64,000 bases of DNA from contig NZ_CP085193.1 of assembly GCF_024298965.1 (NCBI RefSeq), positions 11,718,001-11,782,000 on the forward strand, read 5' to 3'. Positions 56,981 through 64,000 of the stretch are shown piece by piece. The position numbers and the translations under genes are program-made. Origin of the DNA: Streptomyces rapamycinicus NRRL 5491. Its GTDB lineage: Bacteria; Actinomycetota; Actinomycetes; Streptomycetales; Streptomycetaceae. Within the stretch, counting starts at the first letter, position 1. Every line of letters begins with the position of its first letter. The notes beneath the pieces were generated by a model. That model ran no database searches. It saw nothing but the letters and a program-made list of their open reading frames with translations, and was not told the origin of the DNA.

Positions 56981-57930
56981 AGACACGCCGGAAGACCGAG
57001 GAACCTGGAGGGTGGTCGGGCATGGGCCTGTGGGACAGGGCGCTGGATGCCGCGGGGGTCGGCGATCCCAGTCTGCGCGAGGACTACACGCGGCAGCGGA
57101 AACTGGTCGCGGGCTACCGGCGCAGCTCCTACCTCGCCGTGCGCCTGCTGCTGCCTCCGCCGTTGCTGCCGCATGTGATCGCGGCGACCGCCTTCATGCA
57201 CCGCACCGACACCCTCCTCGACAGCGGCCCCGTCGCGGAGCGCGCCGGGGCCTGCGCGGAGTGGGTGAAGGAGGTACGTGACGGTCTGGCCGGTGGCGGA
57301 AGCGATCAGGCCGCCGTACGGCCGCTGCTGCACACCGTCTCGGCGCACCCCGGGATGCGCGGCCGGGTCGAGGACTTCCTCGACGCGGCCGCCACGGAGC
57401 TGGAGTTCACCGGATTCGCCACCGAGGCGGACTATCAGCGCTACGTCGACGCCTATGCGCTACCGGCGTTCATGCTGATCGCGGGCCTGATCGCCGGGGA
57501 GGATCCGGCAATGGACTACCGCGAGGCGTGCCGTATGTACATCGACGGCAGCCAGCGCCTCGACTTCGTCAACGACCTGGCGGAAGACCTCGCCGACGGG
57601 CGCCTGAATCTGGTGCGGGAGACGCTCGACGCTCACGGTGTCACCCGCACCGACCTGGAGAACGCCCGGGACACCCCCGCGATCCGGAGCCTTCTGGCGC
57701 ACCTGCTCGGCGAGGCCCGCGAGTGCCTGTCCGCCAGCCGAAGCCTGGTCGGGCTCGCACCGCCCGAGGGCCGCCCGCTCTTCCGCGCCATGATCGAGAT
57801 CGAGCTCCTCACGGCCACGGCGGCCGCCGCCAAGGGCCCCGGCCTCCTCCGCGCTCCCGCCCGTCCGCCCCTACCGGCCACCGCGCGGGCACTGCTCCGG
57901 GAGCGCCGCCGTGCCCGCCACCCGCGTTGA
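56977..57930 (+). CDS. Squalene/phytoene synthase family protein
   Basis: A 317-residue all-helical trans-isoprenyl diphosphate synthase. The first Asp motif is HRTDTLLD (~72-79), a variant of DDxxD. The second is LDFVNDLAEDLADGRLNL (~195-212), which fits the NDxxxD pattern. The KLVAGYRRSSYLAVRLLLPP segment matches the N-terminal substrate region. It would condense or convert farnesyl-type diphosphates. It stands alone, without carotenoid or hopanoid partner genes, so the product is unknown. ATG overlaps the TetR stop; a second possible start is at GMGLWDRAL. Confidence 0.82.
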   Translation: MKTRRKTEEPGGWSGMGLWDRALDAAGVGDPSLREDYTRQRKLVAGYRRSSYLAVRLLLPPPLLPHVIAATAFMHRTDTLLDSGPVAERAGACAEWVKEVRDGLAGGGSDQAAVRPLLHTVSAHPGMRGRVEDFLDAAATELEFTGFATEADYQRYVDAYALPAFMLIAGLIAGEDPAMDYREACRMYIDGSQRLDFVNDLAEDLADGRLNLVRETLDAHGVTRTDLENARDTPAIRSLLAHLLGEARECLSASRSLVGLAPPEGRPLFRAMIEIELLTATAAAAKGPGLLRAPARPPLPATARALLRERRRARHPR

Positions 57931-57943
57931 ACGCCACGCCTCG

Positions 57944-58594
57944 TCAGGAAGCGCGCGCCTCGCTGGGCTCGCCCGCGTCGGCGGCCCCATCGGCGGCCGC
58001 GTCCGTGGTGACAGCGGAGTAGAAGACGGACCGCTTCTGCTTGGTGCGGTGTGCTTGCCCCTTGGCGACCAGCGATTCGAGAGTGCCGCGCACGACCGTG
58101 GGCTTGATCTCGCGCTCCGGAAGAGCCTGGCTCAGCGCCGCGGTCACCTCGGCCGCGGAGCGGGGCTCGCCGTGCTGGGCGAGGTCATCACGCACAAGCT
58201 CCCGAAGCGTGGGCACCACCGCTTCCCGCACCCGCACACGACTCGAACGGTTCCCGCCCGGCTCCGCCCCCTTCCGCTTGCCACCGGCCGCGTCGGCCTT
58301 CTTCCTCGCCTTCCGCGTGGCGGACACCGCCGCGACCTCTCGCTCCGCGGACGAACCATCCGCGGAGCCACTGACACCACCGTTCTCCGTCGCCCCACCG
58401 GCGGCATCGCCACCAAGGCTCTGCCGCATGCTGAGCAGAAGCGCCCGGTTGTCTTCCAGCATCGCCAACTGTCCTCGCAGCGCCACGATTTCGGAGCTGA
58501 GACGTTCGTGCTCGGCGGAGTTGCGTTCCAGATCGGCCGCGACCTGAGCCGCGTACTGGGACTTCAGGCTGGCGCTCTCGGCAGGAGTGTCCAC
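57944..58594 (-). CDS. Coiled-coil plus winged-helix regulatory protein of unknown role
   Basis: A 216-residue protein: an N-terminal coiled coil (SLKSQYAAQVAADLERNSAEHERLSSEIVALRGQLAMLED), a basic, low-complexity middle (KARKKADAAGGKRKG) and a C-terminal winged-helix-like part (VPTLRELVRDDLAQHGEPRSAAEVTAALSQAL, VVRGTLESLVAKGQAHRT). It probably binds DNA or is an associated regulatory subunit; related proteins are common but uncharacterised in Streptomyces. The start GTG at 58594 is fixed by GGGAG nine bases upstream. Confidence 0.75.
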   Translation of the reverse strand: MDTPAESASLKSQYAAQVAADLERNSAEHERLSSEIVALRGQLAMLEDNRALLLSMRQSLGGDAAGGATENGGVSGSADGSSAEREVAAVSATRKARKKADAAGGKRKGAEPGGNRSSRVRVREAVVPTLRELVRDDLAQHGEPRSAAEVTAALSQALPEREIKPTVVRGTLESLVAKGQAHRTKQKRSVFYSAVTTDAAADGAADAGEPSEARAS

Positions 58595-58855
58595 TACGAG
58601 CTCCCTCACTGGGCACGTTGCACGTTGGTGCTGGATGGTACATCCGCGTGACTGCCACGTGGGGCTGATCCCACCGCTGAGCTGGGTCTGTGACCACCCG
58701 CCCACACCCTGACACCCCGTCAGCCTCTTGTGCCGGTGAGGTGACATTCGTAAGGTGACAAGCATCAGGCTATTCATGAGGCAGTGGCGGGCCCGGGGCG
58801 GGGGAGTGGCTGTGAGGTGCCGCCGGGGCCTCGACTCCGCAACGAGGAAGGTGAG

Positions 58856-60091
58856 ATGACGACCACCGCATCCGGGACCGCTTCCGCCGGGGAAGCACCG
58901 TTCTTCCCCGCTCCGCGTGGCTGTCCGTTCAGCGCGCCTCCGCAGCACACCGCGTTCCGGGAAGCCGGCGGGCTGCACAAGGTCACCATCTGGGACGGCT
59001 CCACGCATTGGCTGGCCACGCGGCACGCGGACATCCGAGCCGTCCTCTCCTCCCCGTCCTTCAGCGCCGACGTACGGAACCCGGACTTCCCGCTGGTTCA
59101 CTCCAACCAGCCCGAACACGAGGGCGGTCTGTTTCTGCGGCTGGACGACCCCGAGCACGCCCGGCTCCGGCAGATGCTCACCAAGGAGTTCAGCGTCAGG
59201 CGCACTCAGGCGATGCGCGAGAAGCTGCTGCGGATCACGGACGAGTTGATCGACGCCATGCTCGCCAAGGGCGGTCCGGTCGACTTCATCCAGGACTTCG
59301 CGCTGCCCCTGCCCTCCCGGGCCATCTGCCTCATCCTCGGTGTCCCCTACGAGGACCACGCCCTCTTCGAGCGGCACGCCAACGCCGGGACGGACCTGGA
59401 CGTCAGCCACGAGGAGCGTGCCCGTACGCAGCGGGAGGCGTTCGCGTACTACGAGGCCCTGGTGGAGCGGAAGCGCCGTGAGCCCTCGGACGACATGATC
59501 AGCCGGTTGCTGGCGGACCACACCGGGCCGGACGGGTTCGCGCCCGAGATGCTGCCGGTCCTGGTCGGGATCCTGGTCGGGGCCGGGCACGAGACCACCG
59601 CCAATATGCTGGGCCTGGGCACGGTGGCGCTCCTGGTCAACCCCGATCAGCGGGACCGGCTGCGGGACCGCCCCGAGTTGGCCCCCGGCGCCGCGGAGGA
59701 GATGCTGCGCTACTGGAGCATCGTCTCCACCGATCCGCGGCGTGTGGCCATCGAGGACGTCGAGGTGGGCGGGCGGGTTGTCCGCAAGGGGGAGGGAGTC
59801 ATCGTCTCGCTGATCGCGGGGAACCGGGACCCCCGCGCGTTCGGCGCCAACGAGGGTGAGAGCCCCGCGGACACGCTCGACATCGGGCGCAACGCCCGCC
59901 GCCACCTGGCGTTCGGATTCGGCTCCCACCAGTGTCTGGGGCAGAACCTGGCGCGGGTGGAGACGCAGGTCGCCTGGCCACGGCTCTTCGAACGCATCCC
60001 CGGGCTGCGGCTCGCCATCGCCGAGGACGAACTGCCCTTCAAGAAGAACTCCATCGTCTATGGCCTCACGTCCCTTCCGGTCACCTGGTGA
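58856..60091 (+). CDS. Cytochrome P450 (CYP105-like)
   Basis: A complete 411-residue soluble P450. I-helix oxygen-binding motif GAGHETTAN (~242-250), K-helix ExxR in EEMLRYW (~281), haem loop FGFGSHQCLGQNLA with the axial Cys360, and C-helix HARLRQMLTKEF. The N-terminus GCPFSAPPQHTAF resembles the CYP105 group. It needs a ferredoxin and reductase; a pair at 39986-41421 and an orphan ferredoxin at 28573 are in the window. GAGGAAG precedes the ATG. AGGTGACA is repeated in its upstream region (58739 and 58753). The following TetR gene may regulate it. Confidence 0.93.
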   Translation: MTTTASGTASAGEAPFFPAPRGCPFSAPPQHTAFREAGGLHKVTIWDGSTHWLATRHADIRAVLSSPSFSADVRNPDFPLVHSNQPEHEGGLFLRLDDPEHARLRQMLTKEFSVRRTQAMREKLLRITDELIDAMLAKGGPVDFIQDFALPLPSRAICLILGVPYEDHALFERHANAGTDLDVSHEERARTQREAFAYYEALVERKRREPSDDMISRLLADHTGPDGFAPEMLPVLVGILVGAGHETTANMLGLGTVALLVNPDQRDRLRDRPELAPGAAEEMLRYWSIVSTDPRRVAIEDVEVGGRVVRKGEGVIVSLIAGNRDPRAFGANEGESPADTLDIGRNARRHLAFGFGSHQCLGQNLARVETQVAWPRLFERIPGLRLAIAEDELPFKKNSIVYGLTSLPVTW

Positions 60092-60169
60092 GTGACGTAC
60101 GGAAGCGCGCTGGACCACCCCCTCCGGGCCCGGCCGGGCAAGGCATCGACGTACCGCAGAATGTGACGC

Positions 60170-60817
60170 ATGAACGAGGACACCGCCACCGACACCACAC
60201 GTAGGCGCAATCCCCGTGGCCAGGGGGACCGGCTCCGCGCGGAGATTCTGGCCGCCGTGGCGCGGCTCCTCGACCAGAAGCTCACCGGAAACCCCCTGCC
60301 GGTGTCCCTGCGGGAGGTGGCGCGCGAAGTCGGCATCGCCGCCCAGAGCATGTATCTGCACTTCGCCGACAAGGATCAGCTCGCCCGCGCAGTCGCCGAG
60401 GACGGCTACCAACGCGTTGTCGCGGCCATGCGCGACGCCGACGCCCAGGCGGCTGCCCGGGGAGTCGACGCCGGTGAACGTCTCCGCGCCCAGGCGAACG
60501 CCTTCTGCGCCTTCGCCCGCACCGAGCGCGGTGTCATCCGCCTGATGTTCGGTCACAACTCGTCCAGCTTCGGCGCATCCGGCCGCACCCACCCGGCCCG
60601 TCTGCTGTGGCGGCAGTGGGTCGATGCCATCCACAGCTGCGAAGCGGAAGGGCTGCGCTGGCCGGACGGCGCCGAACAGACCGCGATGCTCCTGTGGTCC
60701 GCCCTCTTCGGCCGGTTCGCCCTGTGGACCTCCAGCTTCGGGCGGCAGGACGCGCGGGAGCTCGTCACCTTCGTCGACCGTGTCGTCGACACGCTGCTGC
60801 GCGACGCGCATCGCTGA
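60170..60817 (+). CDS. TetR-family transcriptional regulator
   Basis: A 215-residue regulator with an extended N-terminus (TTRRRNPRGQGDRLRAEIL), the helix-turn-helix PVSLREVAREVGIAAQSMYLHFADKDQLARAV (~42-73) and a C-terminal TetR ligand domain containing RLMFGHNSSSFGA. It lies 78 bp after the P450 and 125 bp before an alcohol dehydrogenase, all on one strand. Confidence 0.88.
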   Translation: MNEDTATDTTRRRNPRGQGDRLRAEILAAVARLLDQKLTGNPLPVSLREVAREVGIAAQSMYLHFADKDQLARAVAEDGYQRVVAAMRDADAQAAARGVDAGERLRAQANAFCAFARTERGVIRLMFGHNSSSFGASGRTHPARLLWRQWVDAIHSCEAEGLRWPDGAEQTAMLLWSALFGRFALWTSSFGRQDARELVTFVDRVVDTLLRDAHR

Positions 60818-60942
60818 CCGGGCGGTGGCACACGGCGTGGGCCCATACGGCAGACTGCGTGCGGCATCATGATCACTCGCCGTTCCCGCACCGGCTCGGT
60901 GATCGGCGCGCCAACCGGCCAAGTACGTGAAAGGAACCACGG

Positions 60943-62052
60943 ATGACCTTGGACGCAGGACCGGTACGCACCGGCGCGGACTCAACGGCGGACGGGGTGG
61001 CGGACGACCTCCCGGCCACGATGCGCGCGGCGCGGTTCGACACGGCAGCGGGCACGTTGACGGTCGAGGATGTGCCGGTGCCCCGGCCGGGAGTGGGCGA
61101 GGTCGTGGTCAAGGTGGCCGCGTGTGGCATCTGTCAGTCGGACCTGAGCCAGCTCGACGGCCATATCCCGCCCCGGCTGCCGGTGGTCACCCCCGGACAC
61201 GAGGCGTCGGGCGTGGTGGCGGCGGCCGGTGACGGGGCCGGGCACTGGAAGGCGGGCGACCGGGTGGTCCTGGGGGCGGGGAAGGCATGCGGTGCGTGCC
61301 CCGCCTGCCGGTTCGGCGGCGGCACGAACACGTGCGAGGACCTCCAGGTGATGGCCTTCCACTATGACGGGGCCTGGGCCGAGTACGTGCTGACCGATGC
61401 CACCACACTCATCGCCGTGCCCGACTCCGTACCCCTGGAACACGCCGCGGTGCTCGCCGACGCCGTCTCCACCCCGTACGGCGCCATCGACACCGCCCAG
61501 CTGCGGTCCGCCGAATCCGTGGGCATCTGGGGGCTGGGAGGTCTGGGCACCCACCTCGTGCAGCTCACCCGCATCTGCGGAGCGTCCCCGATCGTCGCCC
61601 TCGACCCGCTGCCCGCCGCCCGCGAGCGCGCCCTCGCCCTGGGAGCCGACTTCGCGCTCGACCCGACGGACGGTGACACCAGGGCCAGGCTGAAGGAGAT
61701 CACGGGCGGCAAGGGCCTGGACGTCGCCTTCGACTGCGTCGGCCGTACGCCCTCCTTCACCCAGGCGGAGCGTGCCCTCGGCCACCGGGGCCGCCTGGTG
61801 CTCGTCGGCATCTCTCCCGACCCTCTTGCCGTGGGCCCGGAACTCCATTTCGTGCGCAACCGCCACACCGTGATCGGACACACCGGGTATCGCATGGCGC
61901 ATCTGGAGGACCTGGTCGAGCTGACCGCCCGGGGCCGTCTGGACATCTCCGGATCGGTCAGCGCGGTCCTGCCGCTGGAGGAAGTGAACGAGGGCATCCG
62001 GCGGTTGCGTGAGCGGGAGGGCAACCCGATCCGCATCCTGCTGCGGCCCTGA
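60943..62052 (+). CDS. Zinc-dependent alcohol dehydrogenase (MDR family)
   Basis: A 369-residue MDR alcohol dehydrogenase. Catalytic zinc ligands in AACGICQSD and GHEASGVV, structural zinc loop CGACPACRFGGGTNTC (the fourth Cys is spaced wider than usual), NAD-binding GIWGLGGLGTHLVQL (~197-211) and a C-terminal LPLEEVNEGIRRLREREGNPIRILL. It acts on an unknown alcohol or aldehyde. AAAGGAACCACGG precedes ATG. It ends at a strong terminator. Confidence 0.9.
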   Translation: MTLDAGPVRTGADSTADGVADDLPATMRAARFDTAAGTLTVEDVPVPRPGVGEVVVKVAACGICQSDLSQLDGHIPPRLPVVTPGHEASGVVAAAGDGAGHWKAGDRVVLGAGKACGACPACRFGGGTNTCEDLQVMAFHYDGAWAEYVLTDATTLIAVPDSVPLEHAAVLADAVSTPYGAIDTAQLRSAESVGIWGLGGLGTHLVQLTRICGASPIVALDPLPAARERALALGADFALDPTDGDTRARLKEITGGKGLDVAFDCVGRTPSFTQAERALGHRGRLVLVGISPDPLAVGPELHFVRNRHTVIGHTGYRMAHLEDLVELTARGRLDISGSVSAVLPLEEVNEGIRRLREREGNPIRILLRP

Positions 62053-62054
62053 GC

Positions 62055-62084
62055 GCGGGGCCCGGGCCAACGGCCGGGCCCCGC
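62055..62084. terminator. Intrinsic terminator after the alcohol dehydrogenase gene
   Basis: Perfect 11-base arms GCGGGGCCCGG (62055-62065) and complement (62074-62084), 8-nt loop, three bases past the stop. It also serves the convergent gene at 62110. Confidence 0.88.
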
Positions 62085-62109
62085 CGTGGGCGGAGGCCGC
62101 GGACCGCGC

Positions 62110-62910
62110 TCAGGTCCCGGCCGACCGGGCGGTCTGATCGACCCGTGCGCGTACCCGGGCCAGGAAGGTCCGTACCTCGGCGGCGGGCAGCGGGAGCGCG
62201 GAGGAGCGGGGGCGCTCGAAGCTGCGCACCGCGGCCTCGATGAGCGGCCGGAACTCCTCCTCGGCCAGGGCGGCTTCGCGCGCCGCCGCGCGCTTGGCCA
62301 GCCAGCGGCCCGTACGGCAGAACACCACCGAGCGGCAGCCGTTGAGCACACGGTTGTCCGCGAGGTGACCTTCGCCGTCGCTGTGCTCACGGACGGAGGC
62401 CCGGATCGCGGCGAGCAGATCGGGGCGGTCCGGTGCGGCGACCACCTCCCGGGCCGGGCGGCCGAACAGCGTGAGCCCGGTCTGGTGGGCGACGGAGCGG
62501 TCGATGACGTACCAGAACGCCGGGGACCGCGCCGCGTCGAAGTCGGCCCGGTCGGGCAGCAGCGGGCCGGTGTTGAGGTCCAGGAGGTACCCGGCCGCAC
62601 CGGAGGGACGGCGGACGAAGTCCGCTCCGTAGACCACCAGTTCCAGCCCCGCGGCCGGGCAGGGCAGCCGCGGGTGGGCGAGGGTCCCGGCCAGGTCGTG
62701 CGGGGCCGATCCGGGCAGCGACGGCTCCACCACGACCGTCACATCGATGTCGCTGCGCCCATGCCGGTAGTCCCCGAGCGCGAGGGAACCGACCGCGAGG
62801 ACACTCACCAGATGGGGCCCGCACACCGCGCGGGTGCGCCGGACGAGTTCTGCCAGATAGGGCCGCAGTTCGGTGGGGACGGACCGCGGATCCTCGCGCG
62901 TGTGGGCCAC
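62110..62910 (-). CDS. Aminoglycoside nucleotidyltransferase-like protein (AadA/DUF4111 type)
   Basis: A 266-residue nucleotidyltransferase: the GS...D-x-D motif GSLALGDYRHGRSDIDVTVV (~42-61) is the metal and nucleotide site, followed by a helical C-terminal domain (DNRVLNGCRSVVFCRTGRWLAKRAAAREA) like that of AadA adenylyltransferases. It may modify an aminoglycoside or another small molecule; resistance is not proven by sequence alone. No partner genes are evident. Confidence 0.82.
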   Translation of the reverse strand: MAHTREDPRSVPTELRPYLAELVRRTRAVCGPHLVSVLAVGSLALGDYRHGRSDIDVTVVVEPSLPGSAPHDLAGTLAHPRLPCPAAGLELVVYGADFVRRPSGAAGYLLDLNTGPLLPDRADFDAARSPAFWYVIDRSVAHQTGLTLFGRPAREVVAAPDRPDLLAAIRASVREHSDGEGHLADNRVLNGCRSVVFCRTGRWLAKRAAAREAALAEEEFRPLIEAAVRSFERPRSSALPLPAAEVRTFLARVRARVDQTARSAGT

Positions 62911-62952
62911 GTGCCCAGTATCCCCGGTGTGTGGCGCGTGCGCGGCCGTGAC

Positions 62953-63666
62953 TCAGCCCGCCGTGTCCGGGAGCCGCGAAGAGGTGTCGGCGAAGGTCGC
63001 CGGATCCAGTCCGGCCTCGCCGAGCACCGTGGCGGCCACACCGCGGGCGATCTGAGCGAGCCCCAGGAGCAGGTGGTCGCAGTCGATGTGCGCCGAACCC
63101 GCCGTCCCGGCCCGCTCCTCCGCGATCGCGATGGCCTTGCGGGAGTAGGGGGTCCAGGCGATGCGTTCCGCCGCCTGCGACGCTCCCATGGTCAGCCGGC
63201 TACCGACGGCCTTGTGCACGTCTTCGGGTGGTACACCGGCGGCACGCAGGAGCCGTGTGGCGTTGTTGTCCTCTGCGGTCAGTCCCCAGAGCAGGTGTTC
63301 GGTGCCGATGTAGTTGTTGCGATGCTGTACCGCCGCCCGCTTGATGTGCGTCATGGCCTGGCGGAGGTCCTCGGACATGGTCTCGGGGTCGTAGCGCTTG
63401 TGTGGGGCGTGAAAGCGCTGCTGCACCGCTTGCCGGGTCACCCCGAGTGCCGCGCCGATGTCCGTCCAGGAGGAGCCGTGCATCCGGCAGTGCTCGACAT
63501 AGTCCTCCACCAAGTCATCGGCCAGGGCCTGCAGTTGGCCCGCCAGGCTCGCCGCCGTCGACAACAGTGCGAGCCAGTCGGGCTGCTCCTGTCCACCGGG
63601 GCGGTGTGCGGCATCGCAGGTCCGGTCCACTTCCGCGATGAGGTCGTCCAGATCAGGAAGAGGCAT
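62953..63666 (-). CDS. Clp N-terminal-domain protein with an N-terminal helix-turn-helix
   Basis: A 237-residue protein. Residues ~1-80 contain a helix-turn-helix-like segment (HGSSWTDIGAALGVTRQAVQQRF). Residues ~95-225 are two ClpN repeats (HIKRAAVQHRNNYIGTEHLLWGLTAE, AIAIAEERAGTAGSAHIDCDHLLLGLAQ), the ClpA/ClpC adaptor and substrate-docking module, with no AAA+ domain. A DNA-binding ClpN protein could connect proteolysis or heat-shock status to transcription. The ATG at 63666 lies only five bases from a 41-bp dyad (63671-63711), a likely autoregulatory operator. Confidence 0.85.
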   Translation of the reverse strand: MPLPDLDDLIAEVDRTCDAAHRPGGQEQPDWLALLSTAASLAGQLQALADDLVEDYVEHCRMHGSSWTDIGAALGVTRQAVQQRFHAPHKRYDPETMSEDLRQAMTHIKRAAVQHRNNYIGTEHLLWGLTAEDNNATRLLRAAGVPPEDVHKAVGSRLTMGASQAAERIAWTPYSRKAIAIAEERAGTAGSAHIDCDHLLLGLAQIARGVAATVLGEAGLDPATFADTSSRLPDTAG

Positions 63667-63670
63667 GAGG

Positions 63671-63711
63671 CAAGTACGCCTTGACAAAGTGAGATTGTCA
63701 AGGCGTACTTG
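63671..63711. promoter_or_regulatory. Perfect 17-bp-arm inverted repeat operator
   Basis: CAAGTACGCCTTGACAA (63671-63687), 7-nt spacer, then the exact complement (63695-63711). It begins five bases upstream of the ClpN/HTH start codon. It contains CTTGACA/TGTCAAG, similar to but not the same as the HspR HAIR element (CTTGAGT-N7-ACTCAAG). Each arm carries TTGACAA-like -35 sequence. It may be a repressor site for the gene and for the rightward MFS gene, or, in RNA, a stem covering the leader. Confidence 0.8.
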
Positions 63712-63735
63712 CGTTTCTTGAGGCGGGGGCGGGCT

Positions 63736-64000
63736 GTGCCCGTGATCGGCCGGGAGCTGTCGGCCTCGCTCACCGGCATCCAGTGGATCACCGACGGGTA
63801 CACCCTGGTCTTCGCCGGTTTCCTGCATGAGCGGCGGAGCGCTGGGGGACAGGCTGGGAAACCGCCGGATCTTCTGCACCGGCGTGGTGGTGTTCACCGT
63901 GTCATCGGCCGCGTGCGCCTTCGCGCCGAGTGCCCCCTTCCTCGTCGCCGCCCGGGTGGTGGAGGGCCTCGGCGCGGCGTTGATCGTGCCCGGCTCGCTG
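63736..64000 (+). pseudogene. MFS (DHA2-type) transporter, truncated and frameshifted, runs off the window
   Basis: From GTG 63736: PVIGRELSASLTGIQWITDGYTLVF matches the end of helix 1 and helix 2 of a 14-TM drug transporter, but the ~40 residues before it are missing. At ~63826 the frame shifts by one base: FAGFL continues in another frame as MSGGALGDRLGNRRIF...ARVVEGLGAALIVPGSL. Either the gene is dead or the sequence has one error plus a mis-set 5' end. The 3' end lies outside the window. Confidence 0.75.

Noticed and set aside
62110..62910. Firm antibiotic-resistance call
   Set aside because: The nucleotidyltransferase fold and motif are clear, but many chromosomal homologues do not confer resistance, so only a family-level name is given.

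Overview
This is a high-GC actinobacterial chromosome segment, almost certainly from a Streptomyces or close relative. Coding third positions are nearly all G or C, GTG and TTG starts are common, and the gene content is typical: SigB/F/G-type sigma factor, mycothiol-type maleylpyruvate isomerase proteins, Tat-exported phospholipase C, cytochrome P450s with 3Fe-4S ferredoxins, and many TetR, DeoR, AraC, LysR and ArsR regulators. I see no tRNA, rRNA, CRISPR array or replication origin. About 60 genes are supported. The mix of transporters, catabolic cassettes, a transposon and broken genes looks like an accessory (arm-like) region.

Layout. 1-6.0 kb: a pentapeptide-repeat protein, an ARMT1/DUF89 phosphatase, a tandem pair of tiny secreted proteins, an ArsR-SRPBCC fusion and DinB/maleylpyruvate isomerase-fold proteins. 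6.2-12.1 kb: a dienelactone hydrolase, then an ABC importer operon with a benzoylformate decarboxylase gene between its permease and ATPase genes. 12.1-14.8 kb: a secreted beta-helix protein. 14.9-18.4 kb: a damaged catabolic region in which an intact aldo/keto reductase is flanked by two junctions joining truncated genes (IclR/aldehyde dehydrogenase and HAD/FAD oxidoreductase). 18.4-27.8 kb: a sugar cassette with a divergent DeoR repressor, promoter with two operator-like repeats, lipoprotein, two permeases, an ADP-dependent-type sugar kinase, a LacD-type aldolase and a class I phosphomannose-isomerase-like enzyme. An IS110-family element with a candidate bridge RNA sits between kinase and aldolase. 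27.9-31.0 kb: TetR, ferredoxin, a truncated P450 joined to a truncated UbiD decarboxylase, UbiX and an AraC regulator carrying a perfect 69-bp tandem duplication.

31-47.6 kb: Tat phospholipase C, sigma factor, a DksA-like protein with an odd overlapping tail, CapA, a 116-bp MITE, a three-gene membrane operon for polyprenol-phosphate-mannose-dependent mannan assembly, a ferredoxin/ferredoxin-reductase pair, a FUSC exporter, a fused Ada-AlkA repair protein, and folD under a ZTP riboswitch. 47.9-64 kb: a lipoprotein; a LysR-controlled diaminopropionate ammonia-lyase plus M20 carbamoylase pair; a secreted endonuclease I; an RNase HI with an extra C-terminal module; a TetR/squalene-phytoene-synthase-like pair; an intact P450 with TetR and alcohol dehydrogenase; an aminoglycoside-nucleotidyltransferase-like protein; a Clp-N/HTH protein preceded by a perfect 17-bp-arm inverted repeat; and a truncated, frameshifted MFS gene running off the end.

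The best candidates for new biology are the ADP-kinase/aldolase/isomerase sugar pathway and its IS110 insertion, the importer operon encoding benzoylformate decarboxylase, the duplicated small secreted proteins with identical leaders and diverged mature parts, and the Clp-N/HTH gene with its long operator. The three truncated-gene junctions (15480, 17192, 29130) are either real deletion scars or assembly joins and should be checked before any of those genes is interpreted.
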